Assembly (NCBI GenBank): GCA_902792905.1
Contig: CADBBH010000014.1
Span: 1-64,000, forward strand
DNA: 64,000 nucleotides
Reading direction: 5' to 3'
Source of the DNA: Oscillospiraceae bacterium
GTDB lineage: Bacteria; Bacillota; Clostridia; Oscillospirales; Acutalibacteraceae
The notes beneath the pieces were generated by a model, which saw nothing but the letters and a program-made list of their open reading frames with translations, ran no database searches and was not told the origin of the DNA. Below, one piece after another: positions 61,181 to 64,000 of this stretch (within the stretch, counting starts at the first letter, position 1; the number at the start of each line of letters is the position of its first letter). Both the position numbers and the translations under genes were made by a program.

Positions 61181-61798
61181 TTAATTACAATAATTAGGGA
61201 AAGAATAATCTCTTATTAAGCTTTCCATTTCAGTTATTATTACTTTTAAAGCTTCCATCTTGTTACTGATTTTAACACTTGCTCCCACTTTGTCTTGTAT
61301 AATGTTCGAAATAATATGCTTTTGAAACCCAAAGAGATGTCTAACACAATCGTTAATAATTATGTGGTTTCTTCGCATGATTATTAAATCTACGCAGTTC
61401 TCATTTATTGTTTCTAGAAAAGCGATTTTTCCTTCAGAGCTTTCATTCAATTCTTGCAATAAAACTCGACAAAAATCAACCATATTTGTGTCTGTAAAAT
61501 AGCTATATCCCCTTTTCTTAAAAAAATATTTAAAACACTTGTTCTTATTAAGTTTTATAGAGTATTGTTGTCGGAATCTTTCTCTGATATGATTAAGTCC
61601 TTTGTTGTATAAAAATATTTGTATATCATCCGTGTTTATTATATCTTTTATCGCATCAACTTTTTTATCGTCTGGTATCTTTTTCCTTTCAAAAGTATCA
61701 ATAGCACCAACAATCAGTGTTGCCCAGAAAAAACCGTTTTTACTTTCAAGTTTTCTTTCTGCTGCCGTACTCTTAAAAAATCTATAGTTTTTTCTCAT
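61181..61798 (-). CDS. HEPN-like helical protein (205 aa)
   Basis: An all-helical protein whose CVDLIIMRRNHIIINDCVRH (residues ~135-154) resembles the HEPN ribonuclease signature RN-x-(3)-H, as in LIxxRNxIVHGD, but with Asn149 where His is usual. HEPN proteins are RNA-cleaving toxins or defence effectors. The N-terminus (ERKLESKNGFFWATLIVGAIDTFE) has no membrane helix. AAAGGAG lies 12 bases before the start. First gene of the leftward group that ends with the PIN-like protein. The HEPN call is tentative. Confidence 0.5.
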   Translation of the reverse strand: MRKNYRFFKSTAAERKLESKNGFFWATLIVGAIDTFERKKIPDDKKVDAIKDIINTDDIQIFLYNKGLNHIRERFRQQYSIKLNKNKCFKYFFKKRGYSYFTDTNMVDFCRVLLQELNESSEGKIAFLETINENCVDLIIMRRNHIIINDCVRHLFGFQKHIISNIIQDKVGASVKISNKMEALKVIITEMESLIRDYSFPNYCN

Positions 61799-61964
61799 AT
61801 TTCTATAAGCATCTCCTTTTTTAGAAAAAAATAATTATTCCTCTTAAATTGAATAGGCATTTTCAAATAGCAATTATACGCATGAGTTTATTAAAGCTCG
61901 TGTTTAATTTATTGCTTTATTACTTATGCGTTTGCTAATGATATCATCCACATTTTTTCGATTA

Positions 61965-62513
61965 TTATTCAAAATGAAATGTTATTTGTTCTAACGCTAT
62001 ATCTGCTTCGTCCTGCATAATCTTTTTTTCGTTTGTAACTAATGATATCAAAAATGCCTTATCTCCTTGATCAACAAAATATCCATATGCCTGTATAGAC
62101 ATAAAAGATAGTTTTACTCGTTGCATTTCGTAGTTTCCGATAGTAACCGCTTCCGGTTCCGATACTTCAGCACCAATCTGTCTGTATCCTTCAAGTGTTT
62201 CAGATAGATAATTTTCAAAACTATCACCGGTATATTTATGCTCTTCAATTGAGATATCAAAAGTGTTATTTTCATTCTCAATTCGCAATGAATTACCATT
62301 TTCTGTTAATGAATACTCTTCCGGAATATGCATTTCAAATGAATCGGAAGAAACATCCTGTCCCTCAATTATATATGGCGATTTTTCTGTAGTACTTTCG
62401 CTTTCCTGTTCATATCCATAAAAAATATCATCTTTTTCGTTGCCAGATTTGCCGCATGAACTGAGCATCAGTGTTAAAACTAAGATAATTAAAAGTATTT
62501 TTATGATTTTCAT
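61965..62513 (-). CDS. Lipoprotein (182 aa)
   Basis: A lipoprotein signal peptide with lipobox LSSC (MKIIKILLIILVLTLMLSSCGKSG) is followed by a Glu/Ser linker and a beta-rich domain of ~120 residues (EEYSLTENGNSLRIENENNTFDISIEE is split as EYSLTENGN and RIENENNTF), similar in style to small clostridial surface lipoproteins of unknown role (PsbP/DUF1795-like pattern with a final ALEQITFHFE). Separated by 166 bases from the HEPN-like gene, so it may not belong to that unit. Confidence 0.75.
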   Translation of the reverse strand: MKIIKILLIILVLTLMLSSCGKSGNEKDDIFYGYEQESESTTEKSPYIIEGQDVSSDSFEMHIPEEYSLTENGNSLRIENENNTFDISIEEHKYTGDSFENYLSETLEGYRQIGAEVSEPEAVTIGNYEMQRVKLSFMSIQAYGYFVDQGDKAFLISLVTNEKKIMQDEADIALEQITFHFE

Positions 62514-62539
62514 TTTTCAATCTCCCGTTTATTTAGAGG

Positions 62540-62573
62540 AACGCCGAGCAAAAAGTGTTTCTAACTCGGCGTT
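62540..62573. terminator. Inverted repeat between lipoprotein and BspA-like genes
   Basis: AACGCCGAG (62540-62548) and CTCGGCGTT (62565-62573) with a 16-base loop, T-rich on the right side. Possible terminator of the BspA-like transcript. Confidence 0.55.
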
Positions 62574-62584
62574 TCTTTTGTTTT

Positions 62585-64000
62585 TTACTGCTCTATTATT
62601 GGCAGCTTTCCAAACAGCATTCTGAAAAACGCGATTATCTTTGAGAAGAAATCGGTTTTGACTTTGATAAGTTCGGTTTCGGAAGAACTAATAATCTTGC
62701 CGGAGACATCTATTACTTTTGCTTGAACACTAAATGCATCTGTTGCCTTATCTACGGTGAATCGTTCACCTTCGCCGGCCTTTTCTCCGTCAATATACCA
62801 ATAAATGGTCGCATTATCCGGCATATCTTTTGTTATCGCAGTAAATGTAATCGTTGCTTTGTAATCAACTGTGCGGGAATTCACATAATTATTGATTCCT
62901 ATTGATGGTATGGCCAGGCCGTTCTCTTCAAATACCGCGTGGAAGTTTAAATCATGTGTGGGCATCGTTTCAGGTATTTCCGGAGTCCAGCCTTTAAAAG
63001 AATATCCGTTCTTATATGGTTCATCCGGCTTGGTAATTGCTTCACCATATTTTAATGAATATTCATATTTGTATTGCTCATCAGCAAAAAAAGTTACAGT
63101 AAAGGTTTTAAATTGAAGATTATCAATCGCACTACTTATTGCTTCAACATATCCGTCTACTGTTGCCTGATTTGAAACATCAAGATTTCTGTCTATACTA
63201 TCAACAACATTGTTCAATGCTTCGACAGACTCATCTGTATATATACTCAAATCTTCGGGAATTGTTGAAAGAATCTCATCAAAACCTGTATAATCGGCAG
63301 CATTAGGAATACCTCCCGCATAATTCACATAACGAGAGGACCCTGTTTTTATTTCAATTGGTGCAAAACCGACATCTTTACTTGTAACTATACAGTAATA
63401 ATACGGATATTGTTTGTTTCCTTTCGGAACAAATTCCCTTTCATTTGCGCCTTCAATAGGGACTCCGCCTGTGTTTTTGTCTGAATATGAGCCATACCAT
63501 TGATATGTTCGGTTAAAGCCCACAACATCGGCATAGAGATATCTCATATAGTCATAGAATTCATCAGGCAAGTCTGTAATAACCGCCGATTCAGGCGTTA
63601 TTTCTATAAACTCGAATCTGTTTTTGCTTGCCCATTGTTCAGCGTATGTTCCTTTATTCCCGTAAACTGTTACTATACTCCGCTTACTGTTTAAATCTGT
63701 GCCTGGATAAAAGTTGCTTATTTTATTAAGCGTTGCGGGTAAAACTAAATCAAGATATTTATTCTCCGAACCGTTTCTTGTCACGCCTGAAACTGTCATT
63801 AGACTATCATCGATTTCCTTGGTAACAGATAATTCCAGACGTTTAAGGATTAGGCTTTGCAATGAGCCTTTACCAAATTTTGTTACATTTGGCAAATCTA
63901 AAACATAAGAATGTACACCACAAAACTGTTCGCCATTTCCTTCAATTCCTTGCTCATTGTTTAAATGATGTAATTTAGAAAGATTGATTTCTTGCGCGCG
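62585..64000 (-). CDS. Secreted BspA-type leucine-rich repeat protein, N-terminus outside window
   Basis: The frame is open to the window edge, so the start is not visible. Visible parts in order: BspA-like repeat ending TVYGNKGTYAEQWASKN; a 90-residue spacer; a FIVAR-like helical segment (ALNNVVDSIDRNLDVSNQAT); a Listeria-Bacteroides (InlB B) repeat (FTVTFFADEQ...YSFKGWTPEIPETMP); an Ig-like beta domain; and the tail FFSKIIAFFRMLFGKLPIIEQ. Such proteins are cell-surface adhesins. The tail resembles the C-terminal aromatic helices of the secreted hydrolases. Confidence 0.82.
   Translation of the reverse strand, partial: RAQEINLSKLHHLNNEQGIEGNGEQFCGVHSYVLDLPNVTKFGKGSLQSLILKRLELSVTKEIDDSLMTVSGVTRNGSENKYLDLVLPATLNKISNFYPGTDLNSKRSIVTVYGNKGTYAEQWASKNRFEFIEITPESAVITDLPDEFYDYMRYLYADVVGFNRTYQWYGSYSDKNTGGVPIEGANEREFVPKGNKQYPYYYCIVTSKDVGFAPIEIKTGSSRYVNYAGGIPNAADYTGFDEILSTIPEDLSIYTDESVEALNNVVDSIDRNLDVSNQATVDGYVEAISSAIDNLQFKTFTVTFFADEQYKYEYSLKYGEAITKPDEPYKNGYSFKGWTPEIPETMPTHDLNFHAVFEENGLAIPSIGINNYVNSRTVDYKATITFTAITKDMPDNATIYWYIDGEKAGEGERFTVDKATDAFSVQAKVIDVSGKIISSSETELIKVKTDFFSKIIAFFRMLFGKLPIIEQ

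Larger units (their letters stand above)
55140..64000. mobile_element. Second integrative element, serine-recombinase type (right end outside window)
   Basis: The recombinase sits at the left end; leftward genes for a Schlafen-type protein, PIN-like and HEPN-like proteins, membrane proteins and a lipoprotein follow. 58.3-62.5 kb is AT-rich against the flank. The right end is not in view, so the BspA-like gene at the end may belong to either the element or the host. Confidence 0.65.

Overview
The window looks like a chromosome segment of an uncultured gut-type Clostridia (Bacillota; Oscillospirales or Christensenellales-like). The evidence is Gram-positive style AGGAGG ribosome sites, near-consensus sigma-A promoters with 16-17 base spacers, rpsB-tsf and pgk-tpiA pairs of Firmicutes type, a glutamine synthetase next to an ANTAR response regulator, and two NADP-type glutamate dehydrogenases. 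No rRNA, CRISPR array or cas gene was seen. The lineage is inferred from gene style only.

Layout. (1) 1-2915 is the end of a mobilisable element: MobV/Pre relaxase (5' end outside the window), small accessory genes, a PC4-like protein and a ParB-like protein. It lies beside a tRNA-Glu/tRNA-Met pair. (2) 3178-13660 is a nitrogen and nucleotide amidotransferase region. asnB, a 38-aa gene and pyrG run leftwards. glnA, an ANTAR regulator, gdhA1, gdhA2 and guaA run rightwards. The asnB/glnA intergenic region and the gdhA2 upstream region carry the same three-part TTGCA-type repeat with identical spacing. The glnA leader and the ANTAR-gdhA1 gap both hold a hairpin with the hexaloop AAAGGC, the type of loop ANTAR proteins bind. 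(3) 13673-33780 is ordinary chromosome: a MATE exporter, a secreted alpha/beta hydrolase, a sugar operon (epimerase, PfkB kinase, phosphatase-superfamily protein, GPH symporter), a GH43-like protein, a zinc/cadmium ArsR-HMA-ATPase locus, a secreted HAD phosphatase, tRNA-Arg, pgk-tpiA, a metal permease, a secreted beta-rich protein, rpsB-tsf and an Ntn hydrolase. (4) Two tRNA-Leu genes follow. The second is the attachment site of an AT-rich integrative element of about 11.3 kb (34150-45428) with a tyrosine integrase, a CI-like repressor, an excisionase-like protein, a Rep-like protein and, as cargo, five consecutive membrane or secreted proteins with zinc ribbons. (5) 45486-53217 holds an ABC exporter operon with a PspC-like protein, a free-standing gene for a 29-aa hydrophobic peptide, and an operon of a secreted beta-propeller protein plus two transporters (SDF symporter and MATE) that each carry a degenerate anti-sigma-kinase-like ATPase domain. 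(6) 53350-55097 is a second secreted alpha/beta hydrolase whose aligned nucleophile is Cys instead of Ser. (7) 55084-64000 is the end of a second element. A large serine recombinase reads into the host terminator, followed by a Schlafen-type ATP-binding protein, a PIN-like plus membrane protein, a membrane coiled-coil protein, a HEPN-like protein, a lipoprotein and a BspA-type repeat protein that runs off the window.

The most interesting signals are: the zinc-ribbon cargo cluster; the PIN-like/HEPN-like cluster as a possible defence module; the shared nitrogen-gene repeat plus ANTAR-type hairpins; a short aromatic C-terminal helix shared by four secreted proteins; and the 29-aa peptide mini-gene. 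Function statements are from motif recognition by eye; no database search was run.
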